A stretch of DNA of 64,000 nucleotides from Aulostomus chinensis. Taxonomy: Eukaryota > Chordata > Actinopteri > Syngnathiformes > Aulostomidae. A program made the translations under genes and the position numbers. Position 1 is the first letter of the stretch, and every line of letters begins with the position of its first letter. Location of the stretch: positions 16,929,101 through 16,993,100 of the forward strand of contig JBBMOA010000004.1 in the NCBI GenBank assembly GCA_037954235.1, written 5' to 3'. This document shows positions 12,501 through 24,000 of this stretch, piece after piece. The notes beneath the pieces were generated by a model. The model saw only the letters and a list, made by a program, of their open reading frames with translations, did no database searches and had not been told where the DNA came from.

Positions 12501-15500
12501 TTTCAGAGGTCAGGTGTTGCCATCCGATATCCGGTTCCAGACTTCCTTGTTTACAGACTGTACTGTAACTTCAAATTCATTCTATGTTTATATTCAGAAT
12601 GTGTTTTTAGAGATTTCCATCTGTAGTTCTTATACAAATAACAGAAATAGATGTGACACCATAGAAAACATGGTATGAAAGGCACAATAACCATATTTAA
12701 GGTTAGCAGCAGTCAACTGGTATAAAAGGCAGTAAATTTATTCAAGCTAAATATAAACTGTGAACAGCAAAGTATAATAACTGGAGTTTGACATAGGAAG
12801 AGAGTTGGTTGTATAAAGTGCAAACAAGGTCCTGAGGGGAAGGGCAGATATTAGCCGGTACATGGGCATCATAAAGCTGGGGTTCTACCTCGGTCCATCC
12901 TCCACCGAGTTTTATGCCTAAGACACGACCTCCCTGGCTGAGGTAATGACACACAGCTCAAAAGCAGGACTGTGTGTGACATCCATCATCAGTCTGGAGG
13001 TCATGAAATAACATCATGTACTCTTATCCTCTCACCCTTTGATCGCATCCGGCCTTTGATTGCTATCCATTCACCCTACTCATTATTTCACCTCTTCATC
13101 CTACTCCATATCCACATCATCATCATCATCATCATCATCCCTTCATTCAGCCAAGCCATCTTTCAGCGTGTGTGAGTATCTGTCTCGTTGTGCTTTAGAG
13201 GAGGATCAGAGCTCTGTTGCTCTCTGCCTTCGATGTGATGTGTTTCTTGTGTGTTTATACCAAATTGGAAAGAAGCGTGTGAATGTAAGAGCAAATGGCT
13301 GAAGCCTAAAGATAGTGGCCTGCCCTTTCTGTCACACACTCTCAGCTCGTCAGCCACCAGCAACCCCCCACGCCCCCATAATCCCAACCTACACATATAA
13401 CTCTTATTTATTCTCTATTAGCCTCAGCTCATAAGAAAAAAGGGGACATCCTGCAGCCATGCGACACTGAGTACCCCAGCTTCGTCTATGAGCCGTCGGT
13501 CAAAGAGACCAACAGCATTATTAAGTGTGGACGCTGCCAGAAGTAAGTGCACACATTCATGCCCACACACACACACACACACACACGCAAATCTGCACTG
13601 CAGTGCTCTTTAAGCTCTAGACCAGTCATATTAAATTGTTCCTCCATAATCCATTTTCAACAGCTTTGCTCTGCTCTGCATACTGAGAGCAGCATGTGTT
13701 TGTGTGAGAGTGTCATGAAGAAGGAAATAAGTGGGAAGGGACAGAATTAGATCAGGTTACCTGGGAAGCATGTGGAGAGAGCGAGAGAGAGTGACTGGGA
13801 GGATTTTTTTAGGAGCGATGGAGGACAAAAGATGACAGAGACAGAGATTGAAAAACAGGGGGAGGTAAAAAGAAGTGGAAAAAAATGTGTGAAACAAATA
13901 GAAGCACATGAAGACAGTTTAGTTCTGTCGTTGACGTGTTGTACCTCAGGAGCTTTGTGTGATCATAAGTGGACTACAAACACCCTCTTGAGAGCAAATG
14001 TGGTATGACACATCACTGCTGGACAATTAATGTGTTAAATGGAGAGCTATCTGATGCAAATAGATCGTTGGTTTCCACAAACTAATGACAATCTACCTCA
14101 ATATTGACTTTGTACAGCCATTGGGCCCACATATTAGCTTTGAGCACCCTCTAGTGGGCTGAAAATTCTTGGGGTGGATTTTTTTTGTTTTTTTTGTTTT
14201 TTTGTTTTTAGTAGAACCTTAACCCCAAAATATAATATGATGGAAATGATACATTGAAACCAGACAAGATATTTAAATTTTTTTTTTTTTTTTTTTTATT
14301 TTAGTGCACATCCTGGTTCTTCCCAATCAATTAAGGATTTATCAGCCAACTCGAACCTGGTTGTTTGACATTTCATTGACTGAATTCCATTGTGTTTGAT
14401 AATACAATTAAAATAGCTCATTAGATTAGAAGAAAATAGATAAACCGGAATATACAAGTATGAATACATGGGCCTTCAAGTAGCATAGGTTGTTTGTTTT
14501 TTTAGGAGGTCTACAAATTTACTCTATATTCAAACCCACACAGTGAGAAATCGCAATGATTTTTTGCTCTCCCTACTGGACAAAATCTTTATTCTCTTCC
14601 TCTGTGTTATTGTTCATGATCCACATTCTCATTTGTCCACCTTTTTTGTGTGTTCCAGGATGTTTGTGGTACAACAGATCCCCGAGAGTAACCTGCTGCT
14701 GCTGGTGGTTCAGGCAGACTGTGACTGCTCCAGACAGTACGCCCCCATCACCATGGAGCCCAAGGAAGTCAAATATATCCTTTGATATTTTGCTATTCAT
14801 TCACATGCGGGTTAATCTCTCCCCAGCGCATGTATTGTTAGTGTGCTTTTACTCAAACAGACATCCATACTGACATCCATACTGGAGGCCCCTGAGCACA
14901 AGTAAACTCTCCAGACGGTAGATATCGCAGCGAATCCCTCGGTAGCTTGTTACCAAAAAACTCTCACAGCTGTACTCTATCATTTGTGTGTTCAAAACAA
15001 TGTACAAGACTTGTAATATCTGAATGAGAGAGTAAGAGAAACCTCTGTGTTGTTCTTTGACAACCGCTGTACATAACGCCTCAGTAAAGTGTGACAGGAT
15101 GCGGTCTCAGAAGATCCGCAGGCGTCCAGAGTCCTGCCACTCTTACCACCCTCACGTGAGCTTCCCTTTACTCCATAATTAACTCAACTTTGGTTATTTA
15201 TTGTGGAAATTTAATCGCCCTATGAAGTCCCAACAGAGCTTTCACAGCTTTTTGCAACACGTACAGCAGCAAAACTGCACGATGACACTCCAGCTTAGTG
15301 TTATAAACTCAGCTCTAAGCCCTGTTTTTTGCATTATTAGCAAGAAAAAGTCCCAAATGTTTATTGTTCAATATGACAGAGATGGGTGATGGTCAAATTC
15401 TAACATGTAATGTGGGCAGGAATCTTCAGGCATAGTTGGAATTTGCTCTGTTAATAAGAATATGAATAGGATATTCTATAAGAAACACCTTAACTGATAT

Positions 15501-15667
15501 ATTATCTTATTTAAAATAAGGTCAATAGAAAGTCAAATTGAAATAATTTCAATCTTTTTCTCCTCCCCTTTTAGGAGAACGCCAATGACTGTGGAGGAGC
15601 TTCCACTATATATCTCTCTGCCTTTCTCTTCCTTATCTCTCTCTCCGTATCGGCACTTCTCTCCTGA
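3535..15667 (+). CDS. cacna2d4: Voltage-gated calcium channel alpha2/delta subunit, C-terminal part (11 exons)
   Basis: Coding exons: 3535-3596, 8830-8874, 9073-9135, 9830-9900, 10849-10924, 11024-11076, 11399-11454, 13422-13542, 14659-14774, 15073-15155, 15575-15667 (TGA 15665-15667). Phases join without a break and give 278 complete codons before the stop. The gene is cut at the left edge, so the VWA and Cache regions are missing. The family encodes extracellular, GPI-anchored auxiliary subunits that raise surface expression of CaV1/CaV2 channels. Family signatures seen: KFWAVVSQ, CYVIDNNGF, GRFYGEVDG, LQPCDTEYP, FVVQQIPESNLLLLV, KCDRMRSQK followed by RRRPESC. LQPCDTEYP-FVY, NLLLLV and CDRMRSQK fit CACNA2D4 better than CACNA2D3 as I remember them. 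The end (CGGAS plus about 20 hydrophobic residues, no cytoplasmic tail) looks like a GPI-anchor signal. All introns are GT-AG except the AT-AC intron at 14775. The paralogue (a or b copy) cannot be told. Confidence 0.87.
3597..8829 (+). other. cacna2d4: Large cacna2d4 intron (5.2 kb)
   Basis: The exons on both sides join in phase 0 (KFWAVVSQ to CSSVEG), so no missing exon is needed here. Contents: a (GT)n run at 4803-4823, a possible tRNA-derived SINE remnant near 5430-5475, (TA)n near 7128-7161, several poly-A/T runs, and otherwise unremarkable AT-rich sequence. Confidence 0.7.
5430..5475 (+). mobile_element. Possible tRNA-derived SINE head (fragment)
   Basis: The segment contains GGTGGCCCAGCGGATTTAGA, which resembles a tRNA A-box region of the kind that starts fish SINEs. 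No clear B box follows at the expected spacing and no target-site duplication is visible. It is at best a degraded fragment. Confidence 0.25.
9136..9185 (+). repeat. (CA)n/(CG)n tract directly after a donor site
   Basis: The donor at 9136 is followed within 10 bases by an alternating ACGCACG/CACACA tract running to 9185. This sits in the 694-bp cacna2d4 intron between the exons ending at 9135 and starting at 9830. A second C10(AC)n tract lies at 9511-9549 in the same intron. Confidence 0.9.
11895..12560. repeat. Probable decayed interspersed repeat in a cacna2d4 intron
   Basis: Phrases such as the one around 12050 (GGTGAAATCTGATC), the CTCAGCCGAGG near 11985 and the CACATCAAATTTGGCAACCT near 12183 resemble old dispersed elements common in fish genomes. 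There is no intact ORF, terminal repeat or duplication. The call rests on remembered consensus phrases only. Confidence 0.3.
14775..15072 (+). other. cacna2d4: U12-type AT-AC intron of cacna2d4
   Basis: The intron begins ATATCCTTTG, an exact match to the U12 AT-AC 5' splice-site consensus, and ends in AC at 15071-15072. A branch-site match, TTCTTTGAC, lies at 15053-15061, with its A 12 bases before the intron end, the usual U12 spacing. Splicing here joins GTC AAA T to AT AAC GCC (V-K-Y-N-A), matching the conserved VKYNASVKCD of the family. A GT-AG solution would break this conserved stretch. Removal would need the minor spliceosome. Confidence 0.9.
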
Positions 15668-17135
15668 TGGTGGCCAATGTTGCTGTTTGATGTCATATTC
15701 AGGAGAAGATCGGAAAACACACAAAACATCCAAATATGCTTTGGACACTGGACACCACAAGTGGATTTTTAAAAAAAAACAACCTATCTTACATTTTGCT
15801 CATAAAAAAAAAAATCCCAACGATTCCATCTTTATAGACCTTTGATGTGGTTGATGAGCATTTGTTAGTTAATGACTGAAATTGACTTTTGCTGCCATGG
15901 ATACAAGTCCAGTAGTTACTCTCTTTTAAACCAATTTGCATCTCCAAATGAAAAGGACTAAAGAGATGCAGGTGGCAGCAATGACTCGTTTTGATGAAAG
16001 TGGATTGTGAGTCACCGGAGGATACAGGCCCAAGAGGAAGAAATATGGTTCTAATATCCCTTTTAAGACACTGAGTATTGTAGACACACATGCATATTAT
16101 ATATGCGGCTGCAAGCATGCACACCCACGATACACATCTGAGACTTCATCATCTTGAATGCTTCGTCTGTCGTGCTTTTTTTTTTTTTTTTTTTTTTGCG
16201 GAATAATCGCCAAGGAGGGAAGGGCTGCAACAATATACGGAGGAACGTTGTTGTGTAACATCAGTGTTGCTGCTGGGAGTCATATTTTACATTGTTTGCA
16301 ATATTAATATTGAGGGGTAAACTATAAAAATGTTATGAAGAATATCAAACACTCCCTCTGGGGGTTATTTTTTTATTTCTACTCTGATTACTTCACAAAA
16401 AAGAATTATATTTCTGACAGTTATAATGAAAAAAAATAAACATGTCTGCCTTTCTGTTTTCATCAGCTGTGTCTTTTTGTGTGTTTGTTCTTACTGTATG
16501 TTGTTCTGTTGTAGGCTAATTCATATTTCTGATGCATTTGCTCTTGATGAAACTTCTACCTATGATAAATAATTTTATAGTCATTTAAAAAAAGGAAGAT
16601 GATATGAAAGCACTCTGTCAGAGAAACAACCGTATCGTGTGTTGCTGCCTACTTTTGCAAAATGTCACGTTTCAACTGCAATGTACATTAAGGTTGTAAA
16701 TCTAATTGCATAGGGTATTTTTGTATACATGTGCATTTCATATTCTGTTTTTTTTTTCAGCTTATTGCAGGCTGAGTGTTCCTGTCCCTTTTCTATAATG
16801 GAATCATCCTCTACAGCATGTGTTTACGTTAAGCTAATTCTGATGGAGAAAAAAAAAAAAAGCCTGACAATTGACCCGTTTAAACTCATAATGTGTGAGT
16901 GTGAGGTCTTTCTGAGAGGACGAGAAATGATTTCATCAATTTCTCACAATTTGTTGTCATTTACTCTCCATATTGTATGTATGATTGATGTGTCCAGGTC
17001 ATGTCTTGATGAATGAAGCCACGATTTGTAAAATCAAGTATCCACATGGTTTTTGTACTGTTTTTGTTCTGTGGGTATGTTTGCCCGCTGACTCAAATGT
17101 TTATTCTTCAATAAAAGCATTTAATCTGACTTCAG
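15668..17135 (+). other. cacna2d4: cacna2d4 3' untranslated region
   Basis: The sequence after the stop codon is AT-rich and non-coding. It has a long poly-T run at about 16178-16197 and several AATAAA-like hexamers. The best-placed signal is at 17110-17115. An earlier AATAAA-type hexamer near 16435 could give a shorter transcript. Confidence 0.55.
17110..17115 (+). terminator. cacna2d4: Polyadenylation signal AATAAA (cacna2d4)
   Basis: A canonical AATAAA lies about 1.44 kb after the stop codon, in the last part of the sequence before the cpsf6 promoter. Transcript data would be needed to fix the cleavage site. Confidence 0.5.
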
Positions 17136-17817
17136 TTTAATCAGTGTTAAACTCTGAACTGTCATGAAAAAAAAGGTAGACATACAGTACTACATGTAGT
17201 TGAAAGCTTTATTCAATCTATGACTTTTACAATGAAGATTTTACAAATTCAAAGCAGAAGGCAGTAGTGGAGGAAGTACTCACTTCCTTTATTTTAATGA
17301 AAACGTGAACACCAATACAAAATAGTAGTCTGGTAAACATAAAAGTCTCCATTTAAACTTGTACTTTGGTAAAAGTAGAGCACTTATTGATATTCTGTCT
17401 ACTTTGTATCAAAAGTAAAAGTTCACATTTAAAGTGACTTCTTTGTGTTGTAGTGTTGCTTTGATTGTGCCTTTTTTGACATTTTCAAGCCTCAATTTTG
17501 AAATTGTATCATCTTCACCAGGTTTTGTCAAATAAATGTAGAAGAGTAAGGAATACTGCATTGTCCCCCAAAAAAAAAAAAATTCAGTTACAGATACCAT
17601 GAAACTGTAAAACTACTGCACTTGGGGAAAGTAGTTTCCAAGCTTTTTTGGCCACTGAAAAGGGAGCAAGTATTTGGTCACATTTCAGATATTTTTAAGT
17701 TGCTGACAGCCCCACAATATAGTTATTTTCTTCTTAAATTCTCACATTCTATTTATTTAATCTCATTTCAATTAATTTTCAAATAAAAAATCATCAATAC
17801 CTAGGTAATATCCCAAC

Positions 17818-17854
<37 letters not shown>

Positions 17855-17984
17855 TGTGTCAGATTTTTATTCTTTTTCATTCATCTCACAGTTCGTCAAG
17901 TAGGCCCACGATAATATCAATCCGCGGGACCAAAACTACTTTCGCTTTAAAAATCTTTGTGATGGTGTATTCTCACTCTGACCC
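17136..17984. other. Intergenic region cacna2d4-cpsf6
   Basis: About 850 bp of AT-rich sequence separate the two co-oriented genes. It contains a (GA)n run at 17821-17851 and no recognisable gene. Confidence 0.6.
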
Positions 17985-18073
17985 ATAGGGGCGCTAATAT
18001 CCCGTCCCATTGTTGGTAGCTGATTGCTGCGTCTCTGCAGCGTCGGGCGGACAGAGGGACGGGTCAGAGGAAA
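17985..18073 (+). promoter_or_regulatory. cpsf6: cpsf6 promoter / 5' UTR region
   Basis: Just upstream of the cpsf6 start the base composition changes to GC-rich with several CpGs (GCGTCGGGCGGAC, GACGGGTC). No TATA box is seen, as expected for a housekeeping gene. The transcription start cannot be fixed from sequence alone. Confidence 0.5.
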
Positions 18074-21000
18074 ATGGCGGACGGTGTGGATCACATCGAT
18101 ATCTACGCCGACGTAGAGGAGGAGTTCAACCAGGTACTAGATCCATATTTAGTACATTTGAGTCAGATTGTAATATTGTGTATATTTAACTGAATCAGTA
18201 TTTGCTGATTGTGATATCGCACAGTCGGGTGCGAAGTCTGTGAAACAAGCCCCAATGGCTCACAGGCCCCCTTCAAGCATGCTGTATTCTGCAGCCCTGG
18301 CCAGCAGTATTGAGACCAAATATTACAGTTTTGGAATTGTCGACGTTAAAGCAAATCACACTTGCGTGTGGCAGTTGATGTATGGTTTGCTTAAATCTGT
18401 GTGATATCGAAAAGCAAATGCTTTCATTGTTAAGAAGGCACACTCTTAAGGCCTCGGCATGGCCGCCAGTGGCGGGCTAGCAAAGCTAAGCAACGCAGAT
18501 ACGTTTGCTACTTAGCTAACACTTTGCAGTTAAGTAAGGGAAAATATACGGTGTGGGATTTTACGTAAGCCCATTGGTGTTTTGGAATCATTTCAGCTAT
18601 AGTGGGGTGAAAGACAAGTTACTGTGAATGAGTGCGCCGTTTACTTACTGGATTTGACCTGTTTAAAACATTAATTCGAGCGATTGTTTATGAATTGTTA
18701 GCCTTGGGCTGTTAGCACAACGGAGCGGACATGTTTTGAGTGGGCGAGTTTGATGTTTTGTTTCCTTCTCGTCCGCTCCTGTACTGTACTCGTCTAAGAT
18801 AAGTTTTAACGTTATTATGGTAACGACATGTCTTTATTATTGACCTGGGTCGATTAGCACGATTTGTATCAACATGTTACTATAACGGCTCTCAAATGTA
18901 CTCATGCGCGTTAACTCTTGAAGTCAAATTACGACGAAACTTTTTTGTTTCAGGATGTATTTCTTTTCCCCTCAATTAATTAAAATATAATAATAAATAC
19001 TGGCCAATTATCATTTATTTGTAAATGGTTAAAATGACGCACTTTAATATTGTTAAGTTACCCGCCTGCAAAAATAGAGTAATGTGCAGTTGCTAGTTTT
19101 ACAGAACTTAAATGCGCGGGTCTGTATTCTGAACTCATCAGTGAGCATGTTTATATTCCCTCAAATTCTCTCTTAACTATAACTTAGGGAATACGTTGCA
19201 CTCTTAACAGTAGGTTGTGGACCAATCCACAATTTATAACATGGTGTCAGTTTTCGACACACACGACGTACTCCAGCTGTATAGGGGGCAGTATTGCATC
19301 CATTTTTGGGTTATGCTCAGTACCATTTCTGGGTTATGCTCAGTACTCTCATAGCCAGTGGGGAATCCGTGCAAAGCATGCGCCAAAAATTCCAGCAATG
19401 AGTTGCTTGAGTTTTGGCAGTAGCATCACAAGCGGGGGTTGTGCAACTTTACAGTTCAAGGCAACATTGAATCTCTCTGCTCCGTTTGAACAACTACACA
19501 GTCAGTGGTTACTAATGCAACAGCCACATCACGCAGTCTGAAAAGTTTATCCACAAACGTTACAGGTAATGATGTCGTTATTTATACTGTCGACATGTTT
19601 TACAAGAAATTTAATGCTAGTTTGCTTTCAATCCAAAAGAAACAAGGCGAGTTCAGCATCAGACTTAATGTTTTAATCGTAACCGTTTTGTCTGACATGG
19701 AAAAGATACCCTAATATTTACCCTTGTCTTACTTCATTTTGTGTCATTCCTCTTAGTTTCATACCAGCAGACTTTGATTCTGAACCCTGATGAAGGCTGT
19801 GTGCGAGCCTTGGGCGTTGGGTTTACGTTAGCAACATACAACGGCTATCAAACTACTGAGTAACTCGTAGCTTCAGCTCCCTCCACCGACTTAACTTCTT
19901 CGTACTGCCAGTTGCAGCGCACTACAGGTTAAAGTGAGTCAGTATTGGCCTGTAGTCGGGGAAGATGTATTACAAGAGCATATAGACCGTACCTGAGTGT
20001 GCACCCCGTAATGCCATACGCGGGCAACTTTGGTCTGCCACTAAGGCTTTTTAATTTTATTTATTTATTTATTTTGAATACAAATTTATTCTGTTTACAA
20101 ATTGTACCTTTAACACATATATTCAGTATCACATCTTCATCAGTCTTGAAGCTCATTGTGTGTGTGGGTATGTATGTTTGTGTGTGTGTCTGTCTGTCTT
20201 ACAACATGGTAACCTCAACAAAATACATGCTCTGCACGTTCTAATACATTTGAAGTTTTTTTTTTTTGTTTGTGTGACCTGCATATACTTACATATGTGG
20301 AGGGGTGAAAAGATGCCCTTGATTATGCATGCGTACATAAACAAAGAAATATACCATGTGACGTGGTTGGAAATGACCCTCTTGTTTTTTTTACATGGTA
20401 GACAAGCCACAATGCATCCAGTCATGCTACTAGATGCAAGTCGAGATTCTTAGATTGACGTGCTTGTATGTTTAACAGGAGGCTGACTACCCGGTTCACG
20501 AGCAGATCGACCTCTATGATGATGTAATATCCCCATCAGCCAATAATGGTGATGCACCAGAGGACCGGGACTATCTGGACACATTGCCTGCACCGGGCGG
20601 CTCAGAGGGAGGGAAGAGTGCCCCACCCAACGTTGTATACACCTACACAGGCAAAAGGATTGCCCTGTACATTGGAAACCTCACATGGGTCAGTCTTGCA
20701 GTTTATTTGATGATAGTTTTAAGACGTTTTAGACTCTCCTCCAACACTGCTTTTGTTTCAATTCAAAGTGAGACCCACATTCTGAACTTCAGGTTGCTTA
20801 ACTTAATAATACACTGATTGGATTGTGTTCTTTTTGCAGTGGACTACAGATGAAGATTTAACAGAAGCAATCCGGTTGATAGGCATCACAGATGTGCTGG
20901 AGATCAAGTTCTTTGAAAACAGAGCCAATGGCCAGTCCAAAGGGTGTGTTCTAGTGTGATGTGACTAAACTTATCACAGTCGGGTTGGACAGTGTTGTTT

Positions 21001-24000
21001 TGTTTTGTTTTTTAAACACCATTATATACGATAAGCTTTGTCTCTCCACAGTTTTTATTACCGGCCAGAATTACTCTGTGGGATTTGGAAATCAGATGAC
21101 AAATGATACTTTCCCAATGATGATTTTATGTTGCTGCTGCTATACCATTTCCTGCCACACAGTGGCTGCAGCACAGTGTAATTGTTAATGAAAAAAAATG
21201 CGATAAATCCTCTAGTTTATTCTCTTAACATCCAAAACCGTAAGAAACATTTTATTCATCTGTTAACACAAAATATAAATCTTTTTCACAAAGGCACTCA
21301 AGAGTGTAATGACATGAAAATAATTCTCACCTATGGTATTTAGTTATGTTGTTCAAAATGTAGAATATTCTTTTTGAGCTTTTATTGTTCATTTTTGATA
21401 ACTTACTTTCACAATTTAACAAAAAAAAAACTTCATTATAATTTAGGATCGTAAAATGTTATGTAAATATCAGATCAGATGAGTTATTAGAGTTTAAGCT
21501 CTGTTTTTTTAACGGTTGCTTGATAAGCCACACAGCTTATGACATCCCAAGTTGTAAGAATTTTTACAGTAAAAATATATCTCTGGTAAGTGATTTGTAA
21601 CATGTGATTGTTTATGTACTATTGATGTGTGTCCCAGGTTTGCTCTGGTGTGCGTGGGCTCCGAGGGATCATCCAGGAAATTGATGGAACTTCTGTCAAA
21701 GAGGGAGCTCCATGGTCAGAATCCCATTGTCACGCCATGCAACAAACAGTCACTCAGCCAGTTTGAGATGCAGTCACGCAAAAGTAAGTAGGACAAGTCT
21801 ACACATCGCACTCAAGATGCGCCAATAAATAATTAATCAACATTCTGCAATACACATTGACTTAAGTAGAAGAAATTTGCATTCAGCTAATAAACTGTAA
21901 ACCCAGACTACACCTGAGCAGCACTCGGCATCAGTTATTTCAAACTAGACATACTTTAAGTGTAGTGAATTATATAAGTATATACTCTTCATTCGCTTCT
22001 TAAGGAATTCCTATCATTTTGTCAGGAAACACACAATTGCTTACCTGAATATGCTTGTATGTTCATCCCTTCTTGCATATAAAAGTGAGTCAGTAGTGTT
22101 GTATGCTTTGCTCAGGTACCCAGTCAGGCCAAATGTCTGGAGAAGGTAAAGCTGGTCCCCCAGGTGCTGGGCCCCGTGGAGGTTTTCCCATGGGCGGTCG
22201 GGGTAGAGGCAGGTTTCCTGGACCACCTGGCCCTGGAGGAGACCGTTTCCCTGGTCCTGTTGGGCCTGGAGGGCCACCGCCACACTTCCCTGGTTAGTTT
22301 GGTATTAAGTGTTTGTGCCTGTAGTCCATCTCTGTGATCACTAAATTCCTTTTTCCTCAAACAGGTCTATTTAGGATTAAATTATCAAATAGATGGGATA
22401 AATTCTGCATTTTGGTCAACAATTTGTAGCTCCTGGTTAGTTGGTTTTTTTTAGCGGCACAACTGGGATAGCAGGATAGGCTCTTAAACCTACTCCTATT
22501 TGATATTAAAATAGCCTTCTGGTGCTAATCGAGGTGAGTCCACCATTCACACAAGCAGTCCTTGTATATTTCATGAGCACAAATATTATGATTCATGGAA
22601 TACATTCCTCCTCCATGAGTGTCAGCATTAATTTGCTGCAGTGTTTGTCTGAATTACATCAGGACTTAGGCCTGGTGATGATGTACCCTGATGTAGAGTC
22701 AAGAATTTGATCTGATATGAATACATATAAAAATTGCCAATGGTGAAGGTGTTTTTGTAGGGAAGTGCCCTTAATAAATCATCCAGCAGTGCAATGGGTT
22801 TGTTTTACATTAGATTTTCCTGAATTTTGCATAATCTATAGAATTGAGTAGTTTGCTTTTTGTCTGGCCGTGCTGCTCTGGTAGCACATTCCAAGTTTTG
22901 CTAATGCTCACACCCGCACGGAAACCAAGGTTTGTGTGTCTTTGTGGGGAGATCTTGTGCTAGGTCTGCGTCCGTGCATGTCTCCCTCCCCTTTTGGTTT
23001 GTTTTTCACTGTCATTGTCCCTCTTCACCTCCTGTGTAACAGTTATCCCTCCTTGGCTGCATTCTCTGCTCACTGACAATCTCCAACACCATTTCTTGAC
23101 CAGCAGTTTTCCTCAAGGCTGCGCTTTGCAAGCTACCAGTCTTAAAACTTTCCACACATCTTCAATTGGCCGACAATGGAGTTTCCATCTTTTCTTCTTC
23201 TTTTTTTTTCATTTCTTGCCATCCATCCTACCCTTTTTGACATCTTGTCTTTTGCTTAGTGGCTGGTGCCTCGCAATGCTGGGTTGCAAAAAGCCTTCGG
23301 GTAATAGGCAGATGGAAATTAAGGGGACAGTTGTGATTGGTTTGCTTTCTCCCCCCATTAGGCTCGGGGATGAGACCAGATCTGATTAGGCACCAAGATG
23401 GCCCTCTGATGGATATGAATTTCAATCCCTTCCCGCCGGGGGGCAGGAACGGGAGCTGGCATGGCAGAGGTGATACACCTCGATTGATCTGACTGATTCG
23501 ATCGATTGCCTTTTTATCCTAACCTGCAGCTGTTTGTTGGTAGGACTTGTGCCATTGAAATACTGTGGTAGACTGCTGCACAAATGGCGGAATTTATGGG
23601 TGGTTAACAGTTGGACAGTTTGCGATGAATACTTGTGGCCTACAGAGTAAATAATTGAAGTATTCACACTGAAACAAACAGAACCTCACCATTTAGTGAA
23701 GTGTTTTGTTTGTTTGAGGTTAATGCGAATGCAAAAAACAAACAACTAAATCAATGCAGAGGCATAGCAAAAGCAGAACACTGTGCTTCTGAATGGCTGC
23801 TTTCCCTCAGTTCAGAATATTGAAAATATTTTCATTTAAATCGTGTCCCACAAAACATAATTGCATTTGCTAACATGGATTGATATGACTGCACCTCTCT
23901 TGGGTGTCCTTGGCAACTTCCAGCACTGCATCCTTTCCTGTTGTGGAATTGTAATCCTGAGGGGAAAAAAAAAAACATTTTAGGACCCCAAATGATACAA

